From: Dendrobium chrysotoxum
Lineage: Eukaryota > Streptophyta > Magnoliopsida > Asparagales > Orchidaceae
Reading direction: 5' to 3'
DNA length: 64,000 nt
Assembly (NCBI GenBank): GCA_019925795.1
Contig: CM034312.1
Coordinates: forward strand, 78,185,528 to 78,249,527
In this document: positions 13,421 to 24,389 of the stretch, in pieces
Layout of the letters: each line of letters starts with the position of its first letter
How positions within the stretch are numbered: position 1 is the first letter of the stretch
Position numbers and translations under genes: made by a program
Notes under the pieces: generated by a model
Database searches by the model: none
What the model was told of the DNA's origin: nothing
The model's input: the letters and a program-made list of their open reading frames with translations, nothing else

Positions 13421-15348
13421 TGAAGTCAATGCCAAGATTTATTTTTGACTTATTGGCCTCTAGTCCATTATCCTTAAAAGATAATGACCAAATAGACCAG
13501 AAACTATATCATAAAAATAACTCCAATACCTTAAGCCTCCTCTAAATTTCACCATAAAATTCATCATCCATAATTCATATCTACTGCATATAAAAATCTT
13601 CTCTAGTTACATAGAAGATTGTCATTTATAACATACAACATATTAGTGGAATCATTTCAATTTGGGGTAGCCCATAATTATTTTCCTTTTTGGGTTTTTC
13701 ACATAAAAATTTGGGTATTTAATGCAACATTTTTCTATCCATGTGTGTGATGGATCTTCATATAAAGCTAAGATATTCTACATTTACTCTAATACTGTGA
13801 ATATTATGAAATGCAACAAAGGGTTTAGGTGAACTCTCCATGAGCATATTGCAATAATAATTAATAATGCATGTGGATGAAAAACTTAATGCAATTCACA
13901 GTGATCCATCTATTAGACCTATTAAAGAAAAGATAATGTTTGCTGAACTCATGGCTTAGTTGCTCAATATTTTGATTTTTTACATGTTAGTGTTACTAGG
14001 TTACCATATGTTACAACATAAGCAATATAATGTGTGCTTAATGTTTATAAAATAAATTAATATTATTTATTATTATAATATATATGAATAATTGAGGTTA
14101 TTCTATATCAATGTATTGTTCAATTCAATAATAGCCATTACAATGCTAAATTTTGAATATTGTATCAATGCATACAATGGTAAATTTTCAATATCAAACC
14201 TCAATTTCACAAATCAAATTCTTTTTTTTTTTTAATGATCATACAGTTTCCCTGCATTTTATTTTCTTTTATTTTATGCTAGTTTTATTTTAGCATGTAT
14301 ATTTGACCTTTCATTTATGTGGGCTTTTATTATTTTTTTAGTAATAGAGATGATTTATTATAATCTATCAATGTGAGATTGGACTATAAAATATATTTGT
14401 ATTAGAATTATGTGATGAAAATTGTCTTAAAATGGAAAAAGATTTGGGGTTTTTATTGTATAAATTTATTCTAACCCAGTGAATTAATATGAAAAAAACT
14501 TTGATGAAAAATTACACTCTTATTTTGTAAAAATGCATGAAATAGAAAATTATGTTCGATCTCTTCAATTTTAAAGATATGACTATTCAGGAGTTATATT
14601 CTACCATGACTGATTTAAAGTATTTTAGAAATGACATATAAGGAAAGGAGTATAATTCATAAAAAAATGTCCATGCTTGCTTAACATAGAATAACATATC
14701 AAACTTAAGGAACATCAGAACAAAATGTGCTCCTAAAAGAAAAAAAATAGGCATATTACTAAAACTACTCATTCTTTCTTCTTATTTGCCTATGTTATAT
14801 GTGAATTATGATGGGAAGGGGTTTTATAATTGGCAATTTCATTTATAATATTTCATCATTTCACATCTCAACACAATTTTTATTCAAAATTTTATGTAGT
14901 TATTCTCTTGATTTGTCTTCTCTGAGTCTGAAGTTATAAATGTTTTGTCCTACACCACCATGCAAAATATACCAAATTATCTTTTTTACTCTACTATTTA
15001 TGTTTTCATGGGATATGATAAGAGTTAAAAAATAATACCATTGCTTTCATGCAACTACTCAAAAGTTATAAATGCCTCATCATATTATTGTTTTAGTATA
15101 TTCCTTTCTTTTCTATTCCATCTAACCCTTATAATGTGTCTAAATATGATCTTATTCATATTGATTATCTTTGACGTATAAATTATATTCCTGCGGATAC
15201 TAGTATTTTCATTTTTGATGCTACTACCACTTCTTCTCATCTTATAATCTTCCTAGCACCTTCTAAGTCTATTGATCCTACTCCTTACTCAACACTCTCA
15301 AAATGCAACATAATTAACTTAATTTATTTGCTCCTCTTATTCACAATA
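13421..15348. other. Unresolved AT-rich DNA
   Basis: No gene or element boundary identified. At about 15110-15300 there is a T-rich stretch that may be decayed coding DNA, but I cannot assign it to a family. The five bases immediately before LTR E (15344-15348, caata) nearly match those after it. Confidence 0.4.
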
Positions 15349-17402
15349 TGTAATAGCCTCAAGTTTAATTTTACTAAAATTCTTGAAAATTTAACTGGGT
15401 GTTGTGGTGCTAAGCCTACTAAGAGTTATGGCACCAAGCTCTAAGGTTTTCTGAGATTTGAGTGAGTGCAATGGCGCTAAGGTCTTGAGCACTATGATGT
15501 TGGGTTAAAAAATTTATTTTTTAAATAAAAATATCAAAACCCATTTTGATAAAACCTTGTACATAGTCATCCTTCCTCTCACATCATTGCATGGCTAGGT
15601 GAGAGAAGAGAGAGAAGAGCTGAGAAAAGAAGAGAGAGGAGGAAAGAGGAGAGATAAAGTGAGGATCGGGCAGGTATTTTCCATCACTCGAGTTATAAAA
15701 AGTGCTCTGATCATGATAGGTAGCCTTAACTCTGCTTTTATTTTTAGTGATTTTTAGTTCTTTATAATTTCTCTCTCCTAAAATTGATAAAAAATACAAT
15801 ATGTCCTAATTTAGTGAACTTCCATCATGTAACTTTTAATATATGGTAGATATCATCACCCCAGACATTTTAACAAGCTCATATTAAAATTTCACTAGTT
15901 GATTTTGTATGTATGTCATTTTAATTAAAATGAGTAGAGTAATATCTATTATAAAATAATCAGGAGTTAGTATATTGCATTTAAATATGAAACCATATGA
16001 TATGCATTAATTTTTTATGTATTTTATCTAACATGTATTTTGGCATAATACATACATATCGATGAGCACACTGGATAGATCTAAATATTATGATCATTTC
16101 ATATGAGGTGTATATGATATCTAATATTATAATCTATATGATGTGACATTATGTAAAAGAAAGAAAGATTAACTGGAAATGACTGATTAATTCAGGTTGA
16201 ATAGAGACATGTTACCCTATATAGGAGAGTGGGCTGATGGGCTTTCCTTTAAAAAGGATTTATGTTGTAATCCTCATTGATATGAAAAGGGAGGTGTAAG
16301 GAGATTGACTTATATGATATGATACACTAGCATGCAGGAAATGACGACTTCTTACATGAAAATCACCTGACTTGATACTATTTATCATGTGATATGTGAT
16401 ATGAGACTGATTCCTTGCAACATGATTAATATGATTGAGACTGATTCATACTTGATTTTAAGGACTTGATACAAAAAAAAATACCACATGTACCCAAATG
16501 ACCTGCTTTGCTTACATATGCATATGACATGAACAAATATGATAAATTGTATAAGTGACATGATATATTATGACATCAACAAGATACATGTATATATTGT
16601 ACTTAATATGATTGAGAAACAGGCATATGATAAGGCTAATAAGATTTATATAATGACATATGATACCTATGAAATATGATATGCATTATACATTATATTT
16701 GATAGAGAACATGATATACATGCATTGATATTGTATGACATGTGTGTGTGTGTGTGTGTGAATTTTTTATAGATTTAAAGAAAGTATAATTTATAGACAT
16801 GCATAGATTCATAACAAAATTGTTGTAACTTTGCATGGCTACATGAATGATAGTACACATTAATCCTTTATGTGGCCCCTCATCATTGACTATAACTTAC
16901 ATTGCTTATACTGATTTTCATTGCTCATATGAAATGATACTATTCATATTGATTTCTACTTATTCTTATTACTATGTGATTTGATTGATATGGATTAAAT
17001 GATTACATACATATTATTTCTATTACCTTGCATTGATTACAGTAATAGGCTTTGGTAACCGATTGAGCCGTTAGCTCACTCTGTGATTTTTACATGTTTT
17101 CAGGAAGGGGTCAAGATCCAGTAAAATGAGGTTGATCTGATTTCAAAATTTTAGATTTATATTTTAGTTGTCTTTTTCTTTATTCTCTTATAGTCAAGAG
17201 CATAAAAAGATAGACTAATATATTGATTAAACTCTTGACTATTGTAAATTAATCTCTTAGGAATGATGAATATAGTAAAATGTTTTGATGTATAAGGTTA
17301 CTTCTGCTGACTTTTATTTAAATAAATGAGAATTGAAAACTCTGGTAGATTAATTAACAGATAAATAGATAATTCTTCCAAATTAGATCTCAGTGCATCA
17401 CA
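15349..17402 (-). repeat. Solo LTR, copy E, with near-perfect TSD
   Basis: Read on the minus strand this starts TGTGATGCACTGAGATCTAA and ends ttaca, the TG...CA form of a plant LTR. The start resembles that of copy F (TGTCACGCCCTAGGATCTAA), and TGTCACGCCC-type starts are typical of Del/Tekay-like Ty3/gypsy LTRs. Flanking bases are caata (15344-15348) and caatc (17403-17407), a five-base target duplication with one mismatch. The length is 2054 bp, with no internal coding region and no second LTR nearby in the same orientation, so a solo LTR produced by recombination is the simplest reading. A (TG)10 microsatellite lies inside at 16741-16760. The family assignment is inferred from the terminal bases only. 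Confidence 0.72.
16741..16760. repeat. (TG)10 microsatellite
   Basis: A perfect run of ten TG units inside LTR E. It follows a short ttgtatgaca segment and is followed by a T-run. Confidence 0.95.
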
Positions 17403-18163
17403 CAATCCCTTTAAGCCCTTATCTTACAATAGGTAACTCTTGATCCTCTTTATGAAGAGCTTATAGATGATAAACTTTCCATATTATACTAGATAAATTC
17501 ATATAATTTGATGCCGCTACCACAAGATAAAATTGCAATCAATTCTTAGAAGGTGTATAATATCGAAGTTAAATCAAATGAGTCCATTAAGCAGTATCAA
17601 GCATGATTGGTTTTTAAATTGTTCTCTCAATGGTGTTTTGAATTTTGCATTATCATTAAGACACTCTTCTTCAAACTATTTTGTTTATATTGGCATCTCT
17701 TTTGAAGTTGTGTATTTTGATGCTAACTAGGTAAGTGATCCCATACATCATAACCTATCATCAACTTCTCCATATTTCTTTGTGACACCCATTTCTTAGA
17801 AGAGTATGTAATAAAAGTTTTTTTTATTTTTTTTAACAAAAGGCTCTTAGATATTGTGATTATAAAAGTTTATTCATATTGCTCATAATATTTTTTTTTT
17901 TTGGCCAAACTCTTTATAGCAAGCCCATCTTAAGTTTATAGGGGAACATTAGAGTTTTTATATTACTATATTATATTTTTTATCATATTAAGAGTAACAT
18001 ATGATCTTAGAAATATGTAATATTTATTCTTGCAGTGTATTCTTAATCGCGAATATTCCCCTTAATTTTATTTTTCTTCGCTCTTCTTTCCTCTTATCTA
18101 TATATATAGACACACATGTATCAACTTTTATACAACTTAATAATCGCTACTAGCTATAACTAA
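17403..18163. other. Unresolved AT-rich DNA
   Basis: No element or gene identified. The open frame at 17533-17730 has no recognisable family features. Confidence 0.4.
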
Positions 18164-18267
18164 GGCTTCGTTTGGAACAGCTTTCTTACTACTTAAAGCA
18201 GCTTTTTAATTAAAAATACTAAAAAACTGCTTTAAGAAGCAGCAAGAAAGCTGTTTCTAATGAAACC
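18164..18267. mobile_element. Tourist-like MITE, family M1, copy a
   Basis: The left end ggcttcgtttggaacagctt and the right end, complement ggtttcattagaaacagctt, form an almost complete inverted repeat across 104 bp. The stem continues inward with cttactacttaaagcagct. The left flank is taa and the right aaa, consistent with a decayed three-base TAA/TTA duplication. At least six related copies occur in this window, which defines the family. TIR form and three-base TWA-type duplication suggest PIF/Harbinger (Tourist-like) ancestry. Confidence 0.75.
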
Positions 18268-18496
18268 AAAGTTGTAGATTGATATTATCTATGACAACTT
18301 ACTTAAGAACTCAACTAGATTTTTGTTCCTTTCAAAAAATTTATATTACTTATTTAAATTAAGATGAATATTTTATAAGATGTCGCAGATGTATTTTCAC
18401 CATATCATTTTAGTGAAGCATCATCCATTGCAGTTCCAATCAAATAACTCTGAATTTGCAAAATACAGTACTGCTATATTCCTTTTACTTCTATTT

Positions 18497-18499
<3 letters not shown>

Positions 18500-18543
<44 letters not shown>
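18500..18543. repeat. (TA)n microsatellite
   Basis: An uninterrupted TA alternation of about 44 bases in AT-rich DNA. Tract length in an assembly is prone to error. Confidence 0.95.
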
Positions 18544-18545
<2 letters not shown>

Positions 18546-19559
18546 TAATCCTTCAACCAAATAGCCCTTCAGCAAAAGTTTCAAAACAGAAGTCTGTCTC
18601 CCTTCCAGGAAGCTGCAAATCAACAGAAATTATAACAGTTTCAATGGATCAAAACACCAAAAGTTGAAGAAAGCAAATAGTTCACTGCAACCTTTAACAG
18701 CAACCTGATTAAGAGCCATAAGATCATAAAAATATAATTTACATGCTCCCTTTCATCAAGCTAATTGGATAGAATGCAAGCTTTATCTTAAAATTTGTCA
18801 CTTACTGTGCATGCAGACTAATCAATAGAAACTTCTTAACATAAAAACAAAGAAAAACAGCTAATGAGGATGCTGTGTTCTAAGGGAGAAGTTCCTCCTC
18901 TTGAAACATCTCCAGTCAAAGGTGATAAGAAATGAATATTTTATCATATTCCTTTGGAATATGTGCTCAATATCTCGGGACAGATGATCGGGACATCCAC
19001 ACTTTGGAATTTATTTGTAATTACAAAAATGTAATGCGTGGAGATAAGTTTTTTATTTCGTTAGTTTATTGAAGAAATTATTGTCATTTGACAATTTCCA
19101 GGGTTTATAAGGTCAATTTCATGAAAAAAAGTGATGTAGAGGCTGAAATCTTTTTCACAGAGTTGAATCATATTTGGTCGTAAATATCTAATTGGATATG
19201 GGAATTTGTAATTTTGTTGCAATACTATTTCTATGGAACAAAATTAGTTTGTTTAAAAATTATAGAAGTTGAAAATTTGTTTGTGGGAATGAAGATCTTT
19301 GAGAACTTTGCAACCAAACAAAATCACACATCAAAAATAAATAATTGATTTTGTGCAGTTTTGTCAAGAAAAATGTGCAAAATGATGAAATAAATTTGTA
19401 AAATAAATTATGTATGAGGATAGATTTAAAAATTATTAGATTCGCTTTGAGATTAGTATTATATATAAAAATTTTGTAGAAAATTAATTTTAAAATTCAT
19501 ACAGATATAATTTTTCTTAATTTATCTAATCATAGGAATATTGCTTTAGTCATGCATGT
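18544..19559. other. Unresolved intergenic DNA
   Basis: No gene recognised. AT-rich sequence without visible terminal repeats. Confidence 0.35.
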
Positions 19560-19826
19560 TCATACTAGATATTTGCAGGAGGATGTGCCCTAGTGTATAC
19601 TTTTTGTTAATGATAGTCTTCTTGTTGATAAGACTAAAGAGCGAGTCGAAGGTCAATCATTGAGTCTAATGATTTTCATTTGAGTATATCTAAAATCAAA
19701 TATATGAAGTGTAATTTTAGTATTAATAAATCTAATGGTGGATTATGACTTTGGGCAATCAAGTCAGTAATAAGAGTACACGTTTTTTATATCTTGGGTT
19801 TATTATCCAGAGTGATAGTGAAATAG
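19560..19826 (+). pseudogene. RTE-type LINE reverse transcriptase relic
   Basis: Translated in two frames, this gives diagnostic pieces of the plant RTE-clade reverse transcriptase. The first is QEDVP, a stop, then CILFVNDSLLVDKTKERVE, where the catalytic ADD-type box is altered to VND. After a frame change comes NDFHLSISKIKYMKCNF, then FLYLGFIIQSDSEID. In this family the order is WCMLFADDIVL, then the SRTKTEYM segment, then FRYLGS-IQ-DGEID, which matches. Stops, frame changes and loss of the catalytic aspartate show that it is dead. Only the palm domain is present. The downstream edge meets the fragment at 19827-20115. Confidence 0.75.
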
Positions 19827-20115
19827 ACTCGAACCTAACCCATTTAACATGCCAACATAATCGACTCGAACCTGGCTAACCTAAATCCAAACTGTTTATC
19901 ATATAGATCTTATAATTTTTTAGATAAACGCAATTGTTTACACAAAAATTAACTCATTTAACATGAATATGAATAATAATCAGTTCAATTTTTGGGATTT
20001 CGGTTAAACCTAAATCCTACTTGACCAAAAACTTAATCAGATCAACCCAACCCCAATTTTTCAGTTAGGTTGTTAGGTTGGGTTGTTAAGTCAAGTTATT
20101 TTTTTGATAGCACTA
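19827..20115. mobile_element. Fragment of GGGTTGACCC-arm element
   Basis: Rich in cgaacct-acc and gggttg phrases, and ends tttttgatagcacta at about 20101-20115. The complement of that end (TAGTGCTATCAAAAA) matches the left end of the element at 4988. The left end here is not intact and appears to abut the RTE relic, so this is one arm of a non-autonomous DNA transposon. Confidence 0.45.
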
Positions 20116-20709
20116 GCTAAAGCCCATGACACAATTAGTCCACCACTCATCACATCAAGCAAGTTAGTCTCACTCCATCCATCTAGCCCCATCATCTCTC
20201 ATAGCTGACCCATCACCTTTTGGTCAAGTTATCTTAGGTGCAAGGAATTCCATGGTCATTTACTAAACTTTCTTGCATGTTTCAACCAAAATTTTCTTCA
20301 TCTGATTATGACTCTCAACTCTCAAGTAGCAACAATTAGTGTCATTAACATTCAATTCACAATATTATTCAAATTTCACCCAAATTAACTTATTCTCCAT
20401 ACACCAAACACCAATCATGCATAAACTCTATTCTCTAGACCAGCTAGCAAATAGGACCTCTAAACTTGTCAACTAGCATCCTCTCAAGTCAATACATGTC
20501 CATCGTTCAATATGTTGTGTAGATCCTTAACAACTTACGCTTTTTGTCGATAGGGAAAGAAATACTTTTTGCATGATTTAAACCTATGAATTTACCTTCT
20601 TTAGGCATTTTTGATAGAATTTTGGCATTTCAAATTTTGTTGAGACTTTAACTCTATAATATTGGCTTTCATTGAGTTCTCCTCTTGAGTTAGAGAATAC
20701 AAACTCTAT
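20116..20709. other. Unresolved DNA flanking the CACTA element
   Basis: No gene seen. CA- and TC-rich non-coding sequence. Bases 20707-20709 (tat) are the left target duplication of the CACTA element. Confidence 0.4.
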
Positions 20710-21356
20710 CACTACAGGAAAACTCATTGTTACCGGCGGACGAAATCCGTCGGTAACAATGAAAATCTGCCGGAAATATACGGTTTCCGGCGGATTTCTA
20801 ACGAAAATCCATCCGACGGTAATTCGCGCGTCGGTAATATTTCCGGTGGATTTTCCGGCATATTTCCGACGAAAAAATAACAAAAAAATGACGTTATTAT
20901 GTTATTAGTTTCCGGCGTATGATCCGCTGGTATTGCCGGCGGAAATATCCGTCGGTAATACCGACGGATTATACGCAGCAACAAACCGGCGTTCCTATTA
21001 CCGTCGGACTTTCCGGCGGACTAAGCGCCGGAAATGTCGGGCGCATAATCCGCCGGAAAGTTCGATATATCGTATTACCGGCACCATTTTTGGCGGATAA
21101 TCCGCCGAAAACCTGTAGCATTGACAAAAAAAAACCTTCTTTCCTCTAAAATTGGATTTCCACAACCTGCAAACAAAACATATACAAAACAGATATACAC
21201 AATGATGTCCACAACACAATAGACAATACACTATATAAATAATGTAACAATGTTCAAAACACATACTCAACAGATTCAAATATCCACAATTATATTACAA
21301 AACATGTCCAAAACACAAATATAAATGTCCACATCCGTAAAATGAATAAAAAACAT

Positions 21357-22675
21357 CTAGTCTGAATCTGTTTCCTCCTCAGCTGCTGTACTTTTCCCAC
21401 TGCTCATCTGCTCCCTCATCCTTTGCATTTCTTCTAACATTTGAGTTTGTTGGATTTGCATCTGTTGTTGTATCTCCATCTGTTGCTACATTTGCATCTG
21501 CCAATCAGGTTGGGCTTTTCGTACCTATTCTAGCTCAGCTGTAAGGGCAGTTATCTGCTGCGTATATAAAGACTCCTGGGTACTAGATGAAAAACTGCAG
21601 CCAACATGAGTATCACAGGCCAACATGAGTAAGGTGAAGCAGACTGGTTAAATGGAGTGAAACCATCTGCACATAAACCTAATCTTACATTTCTTGATTC
21701 TGAGGTGAAGGTGGGATTTGTACGATCAAAGTGTTTCCAGGCATCTGCTTCTGACGGATGTGTAATAAAACCTTCTTATGAGATATGTTCTTTATGCCAT
21801 CTCATATGTGCAGCAGATCTCATGGATGCATATAACCGTTGCAGTCTAGGAATTATGGGTAAGTAAAATAACCTACTAACTGGTACTTCCTTCAGCTTTC
21901 TTTTCGTGATAGATTTTGATTTAAATCTTGGTGCGTTGTAATAACGGCATGCAATTTCTGATTGATTATCTTTATAGAATAACATGCATCCATTGACATA
22001 ATAATCTATCTTTGTGTATGTTAGACCAAGCTTGAAAACTAGCTTCTTAGTCCGATATAAATCTGTAGGAATTATATTATCTGTCGGATTGGTTTCTTTG
22101 AGCAGCCCAATGAATTGATTAAAACATTCACGGGGGACATTATATTCTGCCTTGATGCTTAGCATCTTAACAGCAATGGATAACTCTGAGTGAGTAGTAC
22201 AATCCTTCCATATTGGTTGTTGAGAAGCATGCAGTAGATCATAAAAATTTTGAGCTTCTTTATTAGGTGACTCGGGATTAGCTTCTATATACTGTTCAAA
22301 TTGTGCTCCACTTGCATCATGAATTAAGTCCTCAAGATTAGGTATGATATGCTCTTCCTCACCTATAATAGCACTTATCGATGGGCCACATCGAGAATCG
22401 AAATGTGGTTCATACTCACCATGAGAAGTCCAATACCAATATTCTGCATTGAAGCCTCGACGATATAGATCAACAGTAACATCATCTGGGCTTAGGTAGA
22501 CCTAATTTTTATGTTTAGAATATGGGCAACGAATCATTCCATCTTTGATGAAGCTGGGCAGTTGAAAAGCTGTCTGAATAAAAATATTCACCCCTTTGAT
22601 GAACTCATCGGTTAATGTCTTTCTTCCTTGTGCCAATCGATTATACATCCAACTTCTTTGAGTTCTGATATCCAT
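21357..22675 (-). pseudogene. CACTA transposase relic (TNP2-like N-terminus plus C-terminal tail)
   Basis: From an ATG at 22675 the frame begins MDIRTQRSWMYNRL and continues with an RCPYSKHKN segment, matching the transposase-associated N-terminal domain of plant En/Spm transposases (about residues 1-80). Codon 58 is TAG (22502-22504). The same frame then stays open to codon 300 and includes LPIIPRLQRLYASM and AHMRWHKEH, a hallmark of the TNP2 domain. After a stop at 21776 a second frame continues with GFITHPSEADAWKHFDRTNP and NVRLGLCADGF, so there is a frameshift. Homology breaks at about 21600, before the WPVI-TPYNLPPW region expected in the family is complete. Then a glutamine/methionine-rich coiled-coil tail (21357-21560) appears, ending TAAEEETDSD and a stop, and interrupted by a nonsense codon. 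That tail resembles the C-terminus of CACTA-encoded proteins, so the large middle part has been deleted. It cannot encode an active transposase. Confidence 0.88.
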
Positions 22676-22743
22676 AATATAACCTACATATAATATGGAT
22701 ATATTAAATTTATTGAAGAAATATACAAAGACTCTTAGCCTGC

Positions 22744-22912
22744 TCAGAAGGCAATCATTTTAATTAAGTGACCAAACCACGTACTCATCCACCTGAGCAT
22801 CCTTATCTCTACAACACTTAACCTAATATTATGCTTCTCTTCTAATGGCCAATATTCTACACCATGAAGTATTGTAAATCCAACCACCATCTTATAGAAT
22901 TTCCCCTTAAGG
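22744..22912 (-). pseudogene. RTE-type LINE C-terminal relic inside CACTA
   Basis: The minus strand encodes GKFYKMVVGFTILHGVEYW, then SVVEIRMLRWM and WFGHL. These correspond in order to the KFYKT-RPA-LYG-ECW, VAEMRMLRWM and RVRWFGHV motifs near the end of plant RTE-clade LINE polymerases. It lies upstream of the CACTA transposase start, so it is a capture or insertion and not part of the transposase gene. The catalytic palm is absent. It is a different part of the protein from the relic at 19560-19826. Confidence 0.78.
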
Positions 22913-23336
22913 GGTTGTTTGGTATGCGGATTTCGGCCGGATTTGGGCGAAATCCATCCAAACGGCCTAAAATGCAAATCCAATTCTCACGGCAAACGAA
23001 ATCCTCTCGAGACGAAAAATTCCCCCAATTCGCTCTAAATACCGGATTTCTAAAATTCCACTGACCATGGGAGTCCATCTCCCTGCTCTTAGACATTCCT
23101 ACGAAAGCTACGTTGTAAATCTGGATTCTCTAATGGCCAATATTCTACACCATACTGCATGGGTTGGTTTGGTTGGCCAAATCCCTCTCCTTGCCCTAGA
23201 CCCACTTAAGTAAACTCCCCAAACAGTTTTCAGGATTTAACCCCCTTAGGATTTGGTAAATTATTTGGTAAATCCAGATTTAGAGAATTTACAAAATCCT
23301 ACTTAAATGAAATCTTAGGTTCTACCAAACAACCCC
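22911..23336. mobile_element. PIF/Harbinger-like non-autonomous element nested in CACTA
   Basis: Perfect 14-base terminal inverted repeats, GGGGTTGTTTGGTA at 22911-22924 and its complement at 23323-23336. They are flanked by taa on both sides (22908-22910 and 23337-23339), as expected for PIF/Harbinger/Tourist elements. Interior phrases ggatttggtaaa and aaatccagattt recur in both orientations. At 23129-23153 it contains a 25-base segment identical to the RTE relic outside it at 22840-22864, which is unexplained. Length is 426 bp, without a transposase. Confidence 0.8.
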
Positions 23337-23339
23337 TAA

Positions 23340-23734
23340 GCTTGAGGGGGACTTTTCTATCACACAACAAGCCCAATGCATTCCTCCACTTCAACAATCC
23401 AATTTGAATTCTACTAATAATATCACACAAGGGTACAATCTAGTAAGAACATCCATGACTAAAGAAAAGAGAGTGTTACCTCCACACCAAGGAACGTCGT
23501 CGAAGGAGCGAAACCGTGTTCGATTCTGAAGGAACGTCGTCGAAGGAGCGAAACCTAGCGGCGAAGGAACGTCGTCGGAGTGTCATCGGAGCGTCGCCGG
23601 AGAAGGAGAGTCCGCCGGCGTCGAAGGAAAGGAATTCGTCGTCAGAGCGGAATGCGTCGTCGGAGCGGAATCGAACACAGAAAAGCCGAACGAGACGAGA
23701 ATGAGGAACCAGGCGCGGGATGGCTCGAAATAGG
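23340..23734. other. CACTA internal region with GGAACGTCGTCGAAGG repeats
   Basis: GC-rich compared with the surroundings. The 19-base phrase aaggaacgtcgtcgaagga occurs first near 23489 and again near 23529, with the variant aaggaacgtcgtcggag near 23564 and related cgtcgtcggagcgga phrases near 23655. Short plus-strand open frames (23516-23819) are rich in E, R and S and reflect the repeat. In the minus direction this would be the promoter-proximal side of the transposase relic, so it may be the 5' regulatory or leader region of the CACTA element. Confidence 0.5.
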
Positions 23735-24001
23735 GCCTTTACCGGTGGATTTTCCGACGGATACTCCGTCCGAAATATTACCGGCGCAACATCCGCCAGT
23801 TATAGTTCGTCGAGTTTAAGTAAGCCGGTGGACAATACGCCGGTAAGACCGCCGGTAATTTTCGGCGGATATTGCATCAGCAAACGAAACTTTTCCGACG
23901 CAATTGTGGCGTATTATCCGTCGGTAATTGCATCACTAGTTTCCGGCGGATACCATCCGCCGAAAATTCCGACGGTAACAGACAGTTTTCCTGTAGTGTA
24001 T

Positions 24002-24389
24002 GATATCATTTCGCTATGATAGATTTCTTTTCATTTCCTTACATAGTTTATATAGGTTACAAAATCAAACACTTAAGACTTCATGTCCCATAGATTTCAT
24101 ATCTCTCTCTTTCTTCACCTATAAATTTCCAGTTATCATTCTAACTATAATAATAAATATCATTGTTTAATAGCCTCATAACCCTTCCCCTAAATGGTTT
24201 TTTTATGCTAGCTTGTCAAGGCAAAAGTGAACTCCTTCCATGAACTTTGAGTATAAATTTCTTCATATTCGGCTAATTGGGTTAGTGTTTTAAAGAAGTC
24301 GTAGATTTTCTTCAAAATTCTCTTTCTCTTGAATCAACCTTACTTGTTACTCATATTCAGTGTTGTAATTATAGGTGCCTTCTAAGTCT
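24002..24389. other. Unresolved intergenic DNA
   Basis: No feature identified apart from the end of the CACTA target duplication at 23999-24001. Confidence 0.35.

Larger units (their letters stand above)
20710..23998 (-). mobile_element. CACTA (En/Spm-type) transposon, 3.29 kb
   Basis: The left end is CACTACAGGAAAACT, and the complement of the right end gives the same 15 bases. After a few mismatches both continue with TTACCG. The flanks are tat (20707-20709) and tat (23999-24001), a perfect three-base target duplication as expected for this superfamily. Both sub-terminal regions (about 20730-21115 and 23735-23980) are packed with short motifs such as taccggcgga, ccgacggtaa and ttccggcgga in both orientations, the usual transposase-binding repeats of CACTA elements. 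Strand is taken from the broken transposase gene inside. Autonomous CACTA elements are usually much longer, so this is an internally deleted copy that also carries later insertions. Confidence 0.95.

Noticed and set aside
15349..17402. Copy E read as a plus-strand LTR starting TGTAATAGCC
   Set aside because: Both orientations have TG...CA ends, but the minus-strand start aligns with the start of copy F and the order of shared blocks follows D and F only on the minus strand.
20584..21279. Several overlapping open frames on both strands
   Set aside because: They fall in the sub-terminal repeat arm of the CACTA element and arise from repeated ccggcgga motifs.
23516..24019. Arginine/serine/glutamate-rich plus-strand open frames
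   Set aside because: Produced by the cgtcgtcggag repeats and the right CACTA arm; no domain is visible.
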